A DNA stretch of 64,000 bases, from NCBI RefSeq assembly GCF_000761215.1, contig NZ_CP009438.1:6366501-6430500 (forward strand), written 5' to 3'. This DNA is from Streptomyces glaucescens (lineage in GTDB: Bacteria > Actinomycetota > Actinomycetes > Streptomycetales > Streptomycetaceae). Position 1 is the first letter of the stretch, and every line of letters starts with the position of its first letter. Position numbers and translations under genes: made by a program. The notes under the pieces were generated by a model, which worked only from the letters and a program-made list of their open reading frames with translations, had not been told where the DNA came from and ran no database searches. This document shows, piece after piece, positions 7,164 to 16,292 of the stretch.

Positions 7164-8367
7164 GGTGGGCGGGGAAGCCGTGGGTGCGGGCGCCCAGCAC
7201 CACGGCCACCACCGGCACCAGCAGCGCCAGCACGCCCCAGGGGAACGCGGCGGCCCCGAACACGCCGAGCAGAACACCGCCGAGCAGCCCGCCGCCGGCC
7301 ATCGCCGCGTTCCACAGCGTGACGAGCACGGCCTGCGCGGCATCGGCCTGTTCACCGCCCGCGTCCGCCACCGCCGTCTGGAGCAGGGTGGGCGCGCCGC
7401 CCCAGCCGAGCCCCCACAGCGCAGCGGCGAGCCAGACCGGCGCGGACGTGCCGGCGTGCCCGGCGAGCAGCGCCGCCGCCCCGCCGACCAGCAGGGTGCT
7501 CGCCACGGTGAGGGCGCGCAGCCGCCGGTCGATGTGCGCGCCGACGATCCAGATGCTCAGCAGCGAGGCCCCGCCGAACACCAGCAGCACCAGGTCGGCC
7601 CGGTCGCCCATGCCGCAGCGGTCGAGGAAGGTGGCGATGTAGGCGTACAGGACGGTGTGTGCCAGCACGAAGACCAGGGTGACGAACAGGACCGGCACCA
7701 CACCCGGCACCGACAGCGCCCGCAGCGCCGGGCCGCGGTCGCCCGCCCGCCGGCCCGGCCGGTCCGGGACGCCCAGCGCGATCCAGCCGAGCAGCACCGC
7801 GGTGACCGCCGTCATCAGCCAGAACGCCGCGCGCCAGCCGAGCACTCCGCCCAGGTGCGTTCCGGCGGGCACGCCGAGCGACAGCGCCACCGGAATACCG
7901 GTCATCACGACCGCGACCGCCTTGCCCTGGAGTGCGGGCGGCGCCAGGCGGCGGGCGTACCCGGCGAGCAGTGCCCAGGCGAGGCCCGCGGCCACCCCGG
8001 CCGTGAACCGGGCCGCCAGGGTGAGCGGGTAGCTTGCCGAGGCGGCGGTGACCGTGTTGGCGACGGCGAAGGCGGCCATCGCCGTCAGCAGCAGCCGTTT
8101 GCGCCGCCAGTGCGCGGTGGCCGCGGACAGCGGGATCGCGGTGAGCGCCGTACCGGCCGCGTACACCGTCACCGACTGTCCCGCCGCGCTCTCGCTCACC
8201 CCGAGGTCCGCGCTCATCGCGGGCAGCACGCCGACGGGCAGGGTTTCGGTGAGGCTCGTGACGAAGACGGCGGTGGCCAGGGCCAGGAGGGCGGTCAGGG
8301 GCAGCCGCGGCGGGACCGCTTCCGGGTCCCGCCCGGGTTCCGTCTGGAGAGGAGTCCGGTTTCGCAT
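7117..8367 (-). CDS. MFS transporter (DHA1-like sugar/drug efflux)
   Basis: A 416-residue protein with about 12 hydrophobic segments. It has the AraJ/NepI-type N-terminus (FVTSLTETLPVGVLPAMSADLGVSESAAGQ), which is typical of arabinose, nucleoside or chloramphenicol-like exporters. The C-terminal tail (RAQTVSAPEEQRPR) is encoded by the 21-bp repeat array and is probably dispensable. The ATG lies about 7 bp after the -10 element of a MerR-type promoter, so the transcript may be leaderless. No MerR gene is adjacent. The substrate is unknown. Confidence 0.85.
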   Translation of the reverse strand: MRNRTPLQTEPGRDPEAVPPRLPLTALLALATAVFVTSLTETLPVGVLPAMSADLGVSESAAGQSVTVYAAGTALTAIPLSAATAHWRRKRLLLTAMAAFAVANTVTAASASYPLTLAARFTAGVAAGLAWALLAGYARRLAPPALQGKAVAVVMTGIPVALSLGVPAGTHLGGVLGWRAAFWLMTAVTAVLLGWIALGVPDRPGRRAGDRGPALRALSVPGVVPVLFVTLVFVLAHTVLYAYIATFLDRCGMGDRADLVLLVFGGASLLSIWIVGAHIDRRLRALTVASTLLVGGAAALLAGHAGTSAPVWLAAALWGLGWGGAPTLLQTAVADAGGEQADAAQAVLVTLWNAAMAGGGLLGGVLLGVFGAAAFPWGVLALLVPVVAVVLGARTHGFPAHRRAQTVSAPEEQRPR

Positions 8368-8373
8368 GCCCGC

Positions 8374-8405
8374 AGGGTCGGACCTGACACCGGTGTCAGG
8401 TTCAA
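8374..8405 (-). promoter_or_regulatory. MerR-type promoter with 20-bp palindrome in the spacer
   Basis: On the minus strand a -35-like TTGAAC (8405-8400) and a -10-like GACCCT (8379-8374) are separated by 20 bp. The perfect palindrome ACCTGACACCGGTGTCAGGT (8382-8401) fills the spacer. A long 19-20 bp spacer centred on a dyad is the hallmark of promoters activated by MerR-family proteins. The predicted start site coincides with the MFS start codon. Confidence 0.55.
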
Positions 8406-8430
8406 GGGGCGGGGCCGGGCGGGCGGCGGC

Positions 8431-9897
8431 TCACGGCCGGTTGACGGTACGGCTCACACCCGCGACGACGGCCGTCGCCAGGATCCAGCCGGTGAGCACC
8501 AGCACGTACGCCAGCGCCTGGTGCCAACCGGTGGGCGCGAACGCCGCCTCCTGCCCGAAGGAGATCACCGGCAGCAGCAGGTCGAGTGTGTAGAACACCG
8601 GGTCGAAGTCCGGCGCCTCGTCCGGCTTCAGCGGCGGCGGATGCTCCAGGGCGAACGCGACCGAACCGACGGCGAGCAGCGACAGCAGCCAGCCGAAGGC
8701 CCGCATCGGCCGGAAGCCGTAGCCGACGGCGGCGTCCTGCACATGGCCCCACGCCCGGCCGTACCAGGGCTGAGTGGAGCGGTGCCGGCGCTGCTTGGCG
8801 AGCTGCACCAGCCGGGCGGCGTGGTCGTCGCCGATCCGCCGGTAGGCGGCGGTCAACTGCTCGTAGGCGTGCGGCACATAGCCGTCGCCGTCCCGCTCCA
8901 GCATCGGCAGCCGCCGCTCGGCCGGCTCGTGCGGGGTCAGCGAGGTGTAGGCGAGGCCGCTGATCAGCACCCGGCGCGGCAGCATCTCCGGCTCCACGAA
9001 CAGCACCTCCACCTGGGCCCGGCGCAGGTTCAGGGTGCCCTCCATCGCCGGTCCCCTGCGCAGCCACAGTTCCCCGATGGTGGCGCTGGTCGCGCGCAGC
9101 GCCGCGTCGCACGGGTTGGAGAGGTGGGCGTACGACAGGTCCAGGCGGCCCGCGACACGCGCGCCGCGCAGTCCCACCCAGCCGCGCACCCGGGCCTGCC
9201 GCAGCAGGAAGTCCCCCTCCACGACGAGGGTCTGGGCGTCGATGACGACGTCCTCGTCCCGGTCGAGCCGCGCCTGCCGCAGGTTGACCGAACCGGTGAC
9301 CGAGGCCCCGTTGAGCCGTATCTCGCCCCGGGCCCGCAGCCGCGGCGCCCACAGGTCGTCGTTGATGACCGCCTGGTTGAGCTTGAGCACCGGCCCCGAG
9401 CCGTCCGGCGCGGTCAGCTCGGCGTCCTCCAGGAACAGCGCACCGGATATCTGGGTGCCGGCGAGCTGCACCTGCCCGGCGATCCGGCAGGCGCTCAGCC
9501 GCAGGGTGCCGTCGATGCGGGCGCTGCCGAGCCCGAGCCCGGGGAGGACGGAGCCGTGCAGGCTGAGCCGGCGCAGCTGGATGCCGTACAGCTCGGGCCG
9601 TTCCGCGAAGTGGCAGTGGCTGAGGCGCACCGGGTGGGAGTCGAGCAGGGCGTGCGTGAGGTCCAGCGCGCCGGTGATCCGGGCACCGGCGACCCGCAGG
9701 GCCGCGATCTCTCCGTCCTGCTGCGGCGCGTGCAGCAGCAGTGCCTTGACCACCGAGGCGCGGAGGGTGCGCTCGGGTCCCCAGGACGCCCCGTCCGCGG
9801 CGTCCTCGTCCTCGCCGGTGCGGAAGTCGACCCGTTCCCCGCGGGCGAAGGCCCGCCAGACGCGCAGCTCGGCCGGTGTCAGCTCGTTGATCTCCAT
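8431..9897 (-). CDS. membrane protein with pentapeptide-like repeats (often annotated membrane-associated oxidoreductase)
   Basis: A 488-residue protein. Residues ~60-300 are degenerate pentapeptide-like repeats of the A(R/N)xxGxLxL kind (for example ITGALDLT, IDGTLRLS, VTGSVNLR, VAGRLDLS), predicted to form a right-handed beta helix. Two hydrophobic segments lie at about 400-418 and 461-481, flanking a conserved FDPVFYTLDLLLPVISFGQE stretch that recurs in this family just before the last helix. No cofactor motif supports the oxidoreductase name often given to homologs. The beta helix probably sits in the cytoplasm, anchored by the C-terminal helices. Function is unknown. It stands alone between the MFS gene and gnd. 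Confidence 0.7.
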   Translation of the reverse strand: MEINELTPAELRVWRAFARGERVDFRTGEDEDAADGASWGPERTLRASVVKALLLHAPQQDGEIAALRVAGARITGALDLTHALLDSHPVRLSHCHFAERPELYGIQLRRLSLHGSVLPGLGLGSARIDGTLRLSACRIAGQVQLAGTQISGALFLEDAELTAPDGSGPVLKLNQAVINDDLWAPRLRARGEIRLNGASVTGSVNLRQARLDRDEDVVIDAQTLVVEGDFLLRQARVRGWVGLRGARVAGRLDLSYAHLSNPCDAALRATSATIGELWLRRGPAMEGTLNLRRAQVEVLFVEPEMLPRRVLISGLAYTSLTPHEPAERRLPMLERDGDGYVPHAYEQLTAAYRRIGDDHAARLVQLAKQRRHRSTQPWYGRAWGHVQDAAVGYGFRPMRAFGWLLSLLAVGSVAFALEHPPPLKPDEAPDFDPVFYTLDLLLPVISFGQEAAFAPTGWHQALAYVLVLTGWILATAVVAGVSRTVNRP

Positions 9898-10038
9898 CGG
9901 CGGCGACTCTGGCGGGCTCCTGAGGCGGTGTCAACCGGCGCCGTGAGGACGCACGTTCCACTCGGCGGTCACCGGTGGCCCGTGCTCCGCCGGCAGCCCG
10001 CGCACGGGCCGCCGGCAGCAGGTCCCACGGTGTGCCGG

Positions 10039-10920
10039 CTACTTCTTCGCCGCCTCCACGGCGTGCCCGCCGAACTGGTTGCGCAGCGCGGCGATCATCT
10101 TCATCTGCGGGGAGTCGTCCTGGCGGGACGCGAACCGGGCGAAGAGCGAAGCGGTGATCGCGGGCAGCGGCACGGCGTTGTCGATCGCCGCCTCCACCGT
10201 CCAGCGGCCCTCGCCGGAGTCCTCCGCGTAACCGCGCAGCTTCTCCAGGTGCTCGTCCTCGTCGAGGGCGTTGACCGCCAGGTCCAGCAGCCAGGAACGG
10301 ATGACCGTGCCCTCCTGCCAGGAGCGGAACACCTCGCGGACGTCGGTCACCGAGTCGACCTTCTCCAGCAGCTCCCAGCCCTCGGCGTAGGCCTGCATCA
10401 TGGCGTACTCGATGCCGTTGTGGACCATCTTCGCGAAGTGGCCCGCGCCGACCTTGCCGGCGTGCACGTAACCGTACGGCCCTTCCGGCTTGAGCGCGTC
10501 GAAGACCGGCTGGACCCGGTCGACGTGCTCCTTGTCGCCGCCGACCATCAGCGCGTACCCGTTCTCCAGGCCCCACACCCCGCCGGAGACCCCGGCGTCG
10601 ACGAAGCCGATGCCCTTGGCGCCCAGCTCGGCGGCGTGCTTCTCGTCGTCGCTCCAGCGGGAGTTGCCGCCGTCGACGACGGTGTCCCCGGGCTCCAGCA
10701 GGTCCGCCAGCTCGTCGATGACGGACTGCGTGGGCGCGCCGGCCGGGACCATCACCCACACGGTGCGGGGCGCGTCGAGCCGCTCGACGAGTTCGGCGAG
10801 ACCGCTCACGTCGGAGAGGTCGGGGTTGCGGTCGTAGCCGACGACGGTGTGGCCCGCGCGGCGGATCCGCTCGCGCATGTTGCCGCCCATCTTGCCGAGG
10901 CCGATGAGTCCGAGCTGCAT
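10039..10920 (-). CDS. gnd: 6-phosphogluconate dehydrogenase, short NAD-type
   Basis: A 293-residue decarboxylating 6-phosphogluconate dehydrogenase that makes ribulose 5-phosphate and CO2. Motifs are GLGKMGGNM for the dinucleotide fold, DGGNSRWSDD, the DAGVSGGVWGLENGYALMVGG substrate loop and KMVHNGIEYAMMQ with the catalytic Lys and Asn. After the second beta strand it reads Y29-D30-R31-N32, where NADP enzymes have N-R-S/T; the acidic residue favours NAD+. At ~295 residues it belongs to the short class, unlike the ~470-residue NADP enzymes. It is the last gene of the tkt-tal-zwf-opcA-pgi-gnd operon, 5 bp after pgi. Coenzyme preference is inferred. Confidence 0.93.
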   Translation of the reverse strand: MQLGLIGLGKMGGNMRERIRRAGHTVVGYDRNPDLSDVSGLAELVERLDAPRTVWVMVPAGAPTQSVIDELADLLEPGDTVVDGGNSRWSDDEKHAAELGAKGIGFVDAGVSGGVWGLENGYALMVGGDKEHVDRVQPVFDALKPEGPYGYVHAGKVGAGHFAKMVHNGIEYAMMQAYAEGWELLEKVDSVTDVREVFRSWQEGTVIRSWLLDLAVNALDEDEHLEKLRGYAEDSGEGRWTVEAAIDNAVPLPAITASLFARFASRQDDSPQMKMIAALRNQFGGHAVEAAKK

Positions 10921-10925
10921 GATGA

Positions 10926-12578
10926 TTACTTCTCTTCCTTGAGGTCGCGGTACGCCGCGACGAGGGCGGCGGTGGAGGGGTCGAGGCCGGGGACGTCGGC
11001 GCCCTCGGTGAGCGCGGGCTCGACGCGCTTGGCGAGCACCTTGCCCAGCTCGACGCCCCACTGGTCGAAGGAGTCGATGTTCCACACCGCGCCCTGCACG
11101 AACACCTTGTGCTCGTAGAGCGCGATGAGCTGGCCGAGCACCGACGGGGTCAGCTCGGGGGCCAGGATCGTGGTCGTCGGATGGTTGCCCTGGAAGGTGC
11201 GGTGCGGCACCTGTTCCTCGGCCACGCCCTCCGCGCGGACCTCGTCGGCGGTCTTGCCGAAGGCGAGTGCCTGACCCTGGGCGAACAGGTTGGCCATCAG
11301 CAGGTCGTGCTGCGCCTTGAGGTCGTCGCTCAGCTCGCCGGCGGGGCGGGCGAAGCCGATCAGGTCGGCCGGGATGAGCTTGGTGCCCTGGTGGATGAGC
11401 TGGTAGTAGGCGTGCTGGCCGTTGGTGCCGGGGGTGCCCCACACCACCGGCCCGGTCTGCCAGCCGACCTCCTGCCCGTCGCGGTCCACGGACTTGCCGT
11501 TGGACTCCATGTCGAGCTGCTGGAGGTAGGCGGTGAACTTGGACAGGTAGTGGCTGTACGGCAGCACCGCGTGCGACTGGGCGTCGTGGAAGTTGTTGTA
11601 CCAGATGCCCAGCAGGCCGAGGATGAGCGGCGCGTTGGCCTCGGCGGGCGCGGTGCGGAAGTGCTCGTCGACCGTGTGGAAGCCGTCCAGGAGGTCCCGG
11701 AAGCCGGCCGGTCCGATGGCGATCATCAGCGACAGGCCGATCGCCGAGTCGAACGAGTAGCGGCCGCCGACCCAGTCCCAGAACTCGAACATGTTGGCCG
11801 TGTCGATGCCGAAGTCCGCCACCTTCCCGGCGTTCGTCGACAGCGCCACGAAGTGCTTCGCCACCGCCTTCTCGTCGCCGAGCCCGGCCGGGCCGTCGAG
11901 CAGCCAGTTGCGGGCCGAGGTGGCGTTGGTGATCGTCTCGATGGTGGTGAAGGTCTTCGACGCGACGATGAACAGCGTCTCGGCCGGGTCCAGGTCGCGG
12001 ACGGCCTCGTGCAGGTCGGCGCCGTCCACGTTGGACACGAAGCGGACCGTCAGCTCCCGAGCCGTGTACGGCCGCAGCGCCTCGTACGCCATCGCGGGGC
12101 CGAGGTCGGAGCCGCCGATGCCGATGTTGACGACGTTGCGGATGCGCTTGCCGGTGTGGCCGGTCCACGCCCCGGAGCGGACCCGCTCGGCGAAGTCGGC
12201 CATCCGGTCGAGGACCGCGTGCACACCGGGCACCACGTTCTCGCCGTCGACCTCGATCACCGCGTCGCGCGGCGCCCGCAGCGCGGTGTGCAGCACCGCC
12301 CGCCGCTCGGTCGTGTTGATCCGCTCGCCGCGGAACATGGCGTCCCGCAGCCCGAACACACCGGTCGCCGCGGCCAGCTCGCGCAGCAGTTCCAGCGTCT
12401 CGTCGGTGATCAGGTGCTTGGAGTAGTCGATGCGCAGATCACCGACGCGCACCACGTACCGCTCGGCGCGGTCGGGGTCGTCGGCGAACAGCTCGCGCAG
12501 GTGCGCCCGCCAGTTCGCGCGGTGGTCCTCCAGGGCCGTCCACTGGGGGCGGCGGGTGAGCCGGGGGGAGTCGGACAT
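10926..12578 (-). CDS. pgi: glucose-6-phosphate isomerase
   Basis: A 550-residue enzyme interconverting glucose 6-phosphate and fructose 6-phosphate. Both family signatures are present: GGRYSFDSAIGLS (usual GGRYSLWSAIG) and NIDSFDQWGVELGKVLAK. The phosphate loop NIGIGGSDLGP and SKTFTTIET are also visible. Length is normal for bacterial Pgi. It starts 1 bp after the opcA stop, inside the pentose phosphate operon, so its likely role is to recycle fructose 6-phosphate into the oxidative branch. Confidence 0.96.
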   Translation of the reverse strand: MSDSPRLTRRPQWTALEDHRANWRAHLRELFADDPDRAERYVVRVGDLRIDYSKHLITDETLELLRELAAATGVFGLRDAMFRGERINTTERRAVLHTALRAPRDAVIEVDGENVVPGVHAVLDRMADFAERVRSGAWTGHTGKRIRNVVNIGIGGSDLGPAMAYEALRPYTARELTVRFVSNVDGADLHEAVRDLDPAETLFIVASKTFTTIETITNATSARNWLLDGPAGLGDEKAVAKHFVALSTNAGKVADFGIDTANMFEFWDWVGGRYSFDSAIGLSLMIAIGPAGFRDLLDGFHTVDEHFRTAPAEANAPLILGLLGIWYNNFHDAQSHAVLPYSHYLSKFTAYLQQLDMESNGKSVDRDGQEVGWQTGPVVWGTPGTNGQHAYYQLIHQGTKLIPADLIGFARPAGELSDDLKAQHDLLMANLFAQGQALAFGKTADEVRAEGVAEEQVPHRTFQGNHPTTTILAPELTPSVLGQLIALYEHKVFVQGAVWNIDSFDQWGVELGKVLAKRVEPALTEGADVPGLDPSTAALVAAYRDLKEEK

Positions 12579-12579
12579 C

Positions 12580-13506
12580 TCAGGCGTTCTCCTCGGTGTC
12601 CTTGCCGCGCAGGGCGACGGCGTACATCTCGTCGGCGTCGAGGCGCCGCAGCTCCTCGGCGATGAGTTCGGAAGTGGGGCGCACCTTCAGGGCGAGGGTG
12701 CGCGGGGGCTGGCCGGGCAGGGTCAGCGTGGCCAGCGGGCCCTCGGGCCGGTCGATGACGATCTCGCCCTTCTCGGTGCCGAGCCGGACGCCGGTGACGA
12801 CCGGTCCCGCGGTCTCGACCCGCTCGACCGCGACGTCCAGCCGGGCCTCCAGCCAGCGGGCGAGCAGCTCCGCGCTGGGGTTGTCGGCCTCGCTCTCCAC
12901 GGCCGCCGAGGTGATCGTCAGCCGGGCCTGGTCCAGGGCGGCGGCCAGCATCGACCGCCAGGGGGTGAGGCGGGTCCAGGCCAGGTCGGTGTCGCCGGGC
13001 GCGTAGGAGCGGGCCCGGCTCTCCAGCACCCGCAGCGGCGACTCGACGGCGTACATGTCGGTGATCCTGCGCTGCGCCAGCGCGCCCAGCGGATCCTTGG
13101 CGGGCACGTCCGGGGCGTCCACCGGCCACCACACGACGACCGGGGCGTCCGGCAGCAGCAGCGGCAGCACCACCGAGTCCGCGTGGTCGGACACCTCGCC
13201 GTAGGTGCGCAGCACGACGGTCTCGCCGGTTCCGGCCTCGGAGCCGACGCGGACCTCGGCGTCCAGCCGGGACTGGGTGCGCTCGCGCGGGGTGCGGGCG
13301 TGCCGCTTGATCACGACCAGGGTGCGCGAGGGATGCTCGTGCGAGGCCTGCTCGGCCGCCTTGATGGCGTCGTAGGCGTTCTCCTCGTCGGTGACGATGA
13401 CCATCGTCAGCACCATGCCCACGGCCGGGGTGCCGATGGCGCGGCGGCCCTGGACCAGCGCCTTGTTGATCTTGCTTGCCGTGGTGTCGGTCAGGTCGAT
13501 CTTCAT
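12580..13506 (-). CDS. opcA: glucose-6-phosphate dehydrogenase assembly protein OpcA
   Basis: A 308-residue OpcA protein (start MKIDLTDTTASKINKAL). In actinobacteria and cyanobacteria OpcA associates with Zwf and is needed for full glucose-6-phosphate dehydrogenase activity or its redox control. The N-terminal half holds a conserved segment with VVWWPVDAP. It overlaps zwf by 4 bp (ATGA), consistent with equimolar production of the two partners. Confidence 0.93.
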   Translation of the reverse strand: MKIDLTDTTASKINKALVQGRRAIGTPAVGMVLTMVIVTDEENAYDAIKAAEQASHEHPSRTLVVIKRHARTPRERTQSRLDAEVRVGSEAGTGETVVLRTYGEVSDHADSVVLPLLLPDAPVVVWWPVDAPDVPAKDPLGALAQRRITDMYAVESPLRVLESRARSYAPGDTDLAWTRLTPWRSMLAAALDQARLTITSAAVESEADNPSAELLARWLEARLDVAVERVETAGPVVTGVRLGTEKGEIVIDRPEGPLATLTLPGQPPRTLALKVRPTSELIAEELRRLDADEMYAVALRGKDTEENA

Positions 13507-15131
13507 GGCCTGCGCCAGCTCCGTCCGTCTCGTGCGAGCATCTCGTCGGCTTCCTTCGGTCCCCAGCTGCCCGACGCGTACTGGGCGGGCCTGCCGTGCG
13601 TGGCCCAGTACTCCTCGATCGGGTCGAGGATCCTCCAGGACTCTTCCACTTCCTGGTGACGGGGGAACAGGTTCGCGTCGCCGAGCAGCACGTCCAGGAT
13701 CAGCCGCTCGTACGCCTCCGGGCTGGACTCGGTGAAGGACTCGCCGTAGGCGAAGTCCATCGTCACGTCCCGGATCTCCATCGACGTGCCCGGCACCTTC
13801 GAGCCGAACCGGACCGTGACGCCCTCGTCCGGCTGGACCCGGATGACGATCGCGTTCTGGCCGAGTTCCTCCGTGGCCGTCGAGTCGAAGGGGGAGTGCG
13901 GGGCGCGCTGGAAGACCACCGCGATCTCCGTGACCCGGCGGCCCAGCCGCTTGCCGGTGCGCAGGTAGAACGGCACGCCCGCCCAGCGGCGGTTGTCCAC
14001 GCCCAGCTTGACCGCGGCGTAGGTGTCGGTGGTGGAGGCCGGGTCGATGCCGTCCTCCTGGAGGTAGCCGCGCACCTGCGCGCCGCCCTGCCAGCCGCCC
14101 ACGTACTGCCCGCGCACGGTGTGCCGGCCCAGGTCCTCCGGCAGCCGCACCGCCTTCAGCACCTTCAGCTTCTCGGTGAGCAGCGACTCGGCGTCGAAGG
14201 CGGCCGGCTCCTCCATGGCGGTGAGCGCCATGAGCTGGAGCAGGTGGTTCTGGATGACGTCCCGGGCCGAGCCGATGCCGTCGTAGTATCCGGCCCGGCC
14301 GCCGATGCCGATGTCCTCGGCCATGGTGATCTGCACGTGGTCGACGTACGACCGGTTCCAGATCGGCTCGAACATCTGGTTGGCGAAGCGCAGCGCCAGG
14401 ATGTTCTGGACGGTCTCCTTGCCCAGGTAGTGGTCGATCCGGAAGACCTGGTCCGGTTCGAACACGTCGTGCACGATGGCGTTCAGCTCACAGGCGCTCG
14501 CCAGGTCGTGGCCGAACGGCTTCTCGATGACCGCGCGCCGCCAGGACCCCTCGGGCGCGTCCGCCAGACCGTGCTTCTTCAGCTGCTGCACGACCTTCGG
14601 GAAGAACTTCGGCGGCACGGAGAGGTAGTAGGCGTAGTTGCCGCTGGTGCCGCGCGAGGTGTCCAGCTCCTCCACCGCCGCGCGCAGCTGCTTGAACGCC
14701 TCGTCGTCGTCGAAGTCGCCGGGGATGAACCGCATGCCCTCGGCGAGCTGCTGCCAGACCTCCTCGCGGAAGGGGGTGCGGGCGTGCTCCTTGACGGCGT
14801 TGTGCACGACCTCGGCGAAGTCCTGGTTCTCCCAGTCCCGGCGGGCGAACCCGACGAGCGAGAAGCCCGGCGGCAGCAGGCCGCGGTTGGCCAGGTCGTA
14901 GACGGCCGGCATCAGCTTCTTGCGGGACAGGTCGCCGGTGACACCGAAGATGACGAGCCCGGACGGGCCCGCGATCCGCGGCAGCCGGCGGTCGCGCACA
15001 TCGCGCAGCGGGTTGGCCCAGCCGGTCGCCGGAACGGTTCCCTCCCCGGCCTGGGTGCTCCGCCCGGCCTCGGGTGCGGTCTCCTCACCGGCCCGGGGTG
15101 CGGTCTTCTCGTCGAGCGGGGTCTCGCTCAT
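13503..15131 (-). CDS. zwf: glucose-6-phosphate dehydrogenase
   Basis: A 542-residue enzyme oxidising glucose 6-phosphate to 6-phosphogluconolactone. The dinucleotide loop GVTGDLSRKK is at residues 63-72, the EKPFG segment at 203-207 and the active-site RIDHYLGKE at 231-239. The first ~45 residues (rich in Glu, Thr, Ala) are an extension beyond the usual start of the fold near residue 55; the ATG at 15131 directly abuts the tal stop. An internal later start is possible but no better ribosome site was seen. It is the third gene of the operon. Confidence 0.95.
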   Translation of the reverse strand: MSETPLDEKTAPRAGEETAPEAGRSTQAGEGTVPATGWANPLRDVRDRRLPRIAGPSGLVIFGVTGDLSRKKLMPAVYDLANRGLLPPGFSLVGFARRDWENQDFAEVVHNAVKEHARTPFREEVWQQLAEGMRFIPGDFDDDEAFKQLRAAVEELDTSRGTSGNYAYYLSVPPKFFPKVVQQLKKHGLADAPEGSWRRAVIEKPFGHDLASACELNAIVHDVFEPDQVFRIDHYLGKETVQNILALRFANQMFEPIWNRSYVDHVQITMAEDIGIGGRAGYYDGIGSARDVIQNHLLQLMALTAMEEPAAFDAESLLTEKLKVLKAVRLPEDLGRHTVRGQYVGGWQGGAQVRGYLQEDGIDPASTTDTYAAVKLGVDNRRWAGVPFYLRTGKRLGRRVTEIAVVFQRAPHSPFDSTATEELGQNAIVIRVQPDEGVTVRFGSKVPGTSMEIRDVTMDFAYGESFTESSPEAYERLILDVLLGDANLFPRHQEVEESWRILDPIEEYWATHGRPAQYASGSWGPKEADEMLARDGRSWRRP

Positions 15132-16274
15132 TTACGCGTCAACTCCCTTGCTCAGCAGGGACTTCGTCACCGCGTCCAGCAGGTCCTGCCAGGCGGTCTC
15201 GAACTTGGCGACACCCTCGTCCTCGAGCTGCCGGACGACCTCGTCGTAGGAGATGCCCAGCCGCTCGACGGCGGCGAGGTCGGCGCGGGCCTGGGCGTAG
15301 CCGCCGCTGACGGTGTCGCCGGTGATCTCGCCGTGGTCGCGCACGGCGTCGAGGGTGGCCTCGGGCATCGTGTTGACCGTGCCCGGGGCGACCAGCTCGT
15401 CCACGTACAGGGTGTCCTTGTACGCCGGGTCCTTCACCCCGGTCGACGCCCACAGCGGGCGCTGCTTGTTGGCCTTCGCCCCGGCCAGCGCCAGCCAGCG
15501 GTCGCCGCCGAAGACGTCCTCGTACGCCTCGTAGGCGAGCCGGGCGTTGGCGAGCGCCGCCCGGCCCTTGAGGGCCAGGGCCTCGTCGGTGCCGAGGAGG
15601 GTCAGCCGCTTGTCGATCTCGCTGTCGACGCGGGAGACGAAGAAGGAGGCGACCGAGTGGATGGTGCTCAGGTCCAGGCCCGCGGCCTGGGCCCGCTCCA
15701 GGCCGGCGAGGTAGGCGTCCATGACCGCCCGGTAGCGCTCCAGGGAGAAGATCAGCGTGACGTTGACGCTGATCCCCTGGGCGACGACCTCGGTGATGGC
15801 GGGCAGGCCCGCCTCGGTCGCCGGGATCTTGATCATGACACCCGGCCGGTCGACCAGCCAGGCGAGCTGCCTGGCCTCGGCGATCGTGGCCGCCGTGTCG
15901 TGGGCGAGCCGGGGGTCCACCTCGATGGACACCCGGCCGTCGCGGCCGCCGGTGGCCTCGTACACGGGACGCAGCACATCGGCGGCGGCCCGCACGTCGG
16001 CGGTCGTCATCATGCGGACGGCCTCGTCCACGGTCACGCCCCGTACGGCGAGGTCGGCCAGCTGGTCCTCGTACCCGGCGCCGGAGCCGATGGCCGCCTG
16101 GAAGATGGACGGGTTGGTGGTCACGCCCACCACGTGGCTGGTCGCGACGAGTTCGGCGAGGTTGCCGGACGTGATCCGACCGCGGGACAGGTCGTCCAGC
16201 CAGATCGACACGCCCTGGTCGGACAGGCGCTTGAGGGCTCCCGCACGCGCGGTTGCTTCGGTCACTGAGATCAT
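15132..16274 (-). CDS. tal: transaldolase
   Basis: A 380-residue transaldolase of the actinobacterial type. It moves a dihydroxyacetone unit between sugar phosphates in the non-oxidative pentose phosphate branch. Signature GVTTNPSIFQAAI is at about 50-62 and the Schiff-base lysine is K149 in VMIKIPAT. The start is the ATG at 16274 after AGAAAGAAG; a GTG three codons later is possible. It lies 18 bp after tkt, and its stop touches the zwf start. Confidence 0.95.
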   Translation of the reverse strand: MISVTEATARAGALKRLSDQGVSIWLDDLSRGRITSGNLAELVATSHVVGVTTNPSIFQAAIGSGAGYEDQLADLAVRGVTVDEAVRMMTTADVRAAADVLRPVYEATGGRDGRVSIEVDPRLAHDTAATIAEARQLAWLVDRPGVMIKIPATEAGLPAITEVVAQGISVNVTLIFSLERYRAVMDAYLAGLERAQAAGLDLSTIHSVASFFVSRVDSEIDKRLTLLGTDEALALKGRAALANARLAYEAYEDVFGGDRWLALAGAKANKQRPLWASTGVKDPAYKDTLYVDELVAPGTVNTMPEATLDAVRDHGEITGDTVSGGYAQARADLAAVERLGISYDEVVRQLEDEGVAKFETAWQDLLDAVTKSLLSKGVDA

Positions 16275-16292
16275 CTTCTTTCTGCGGTCGGA

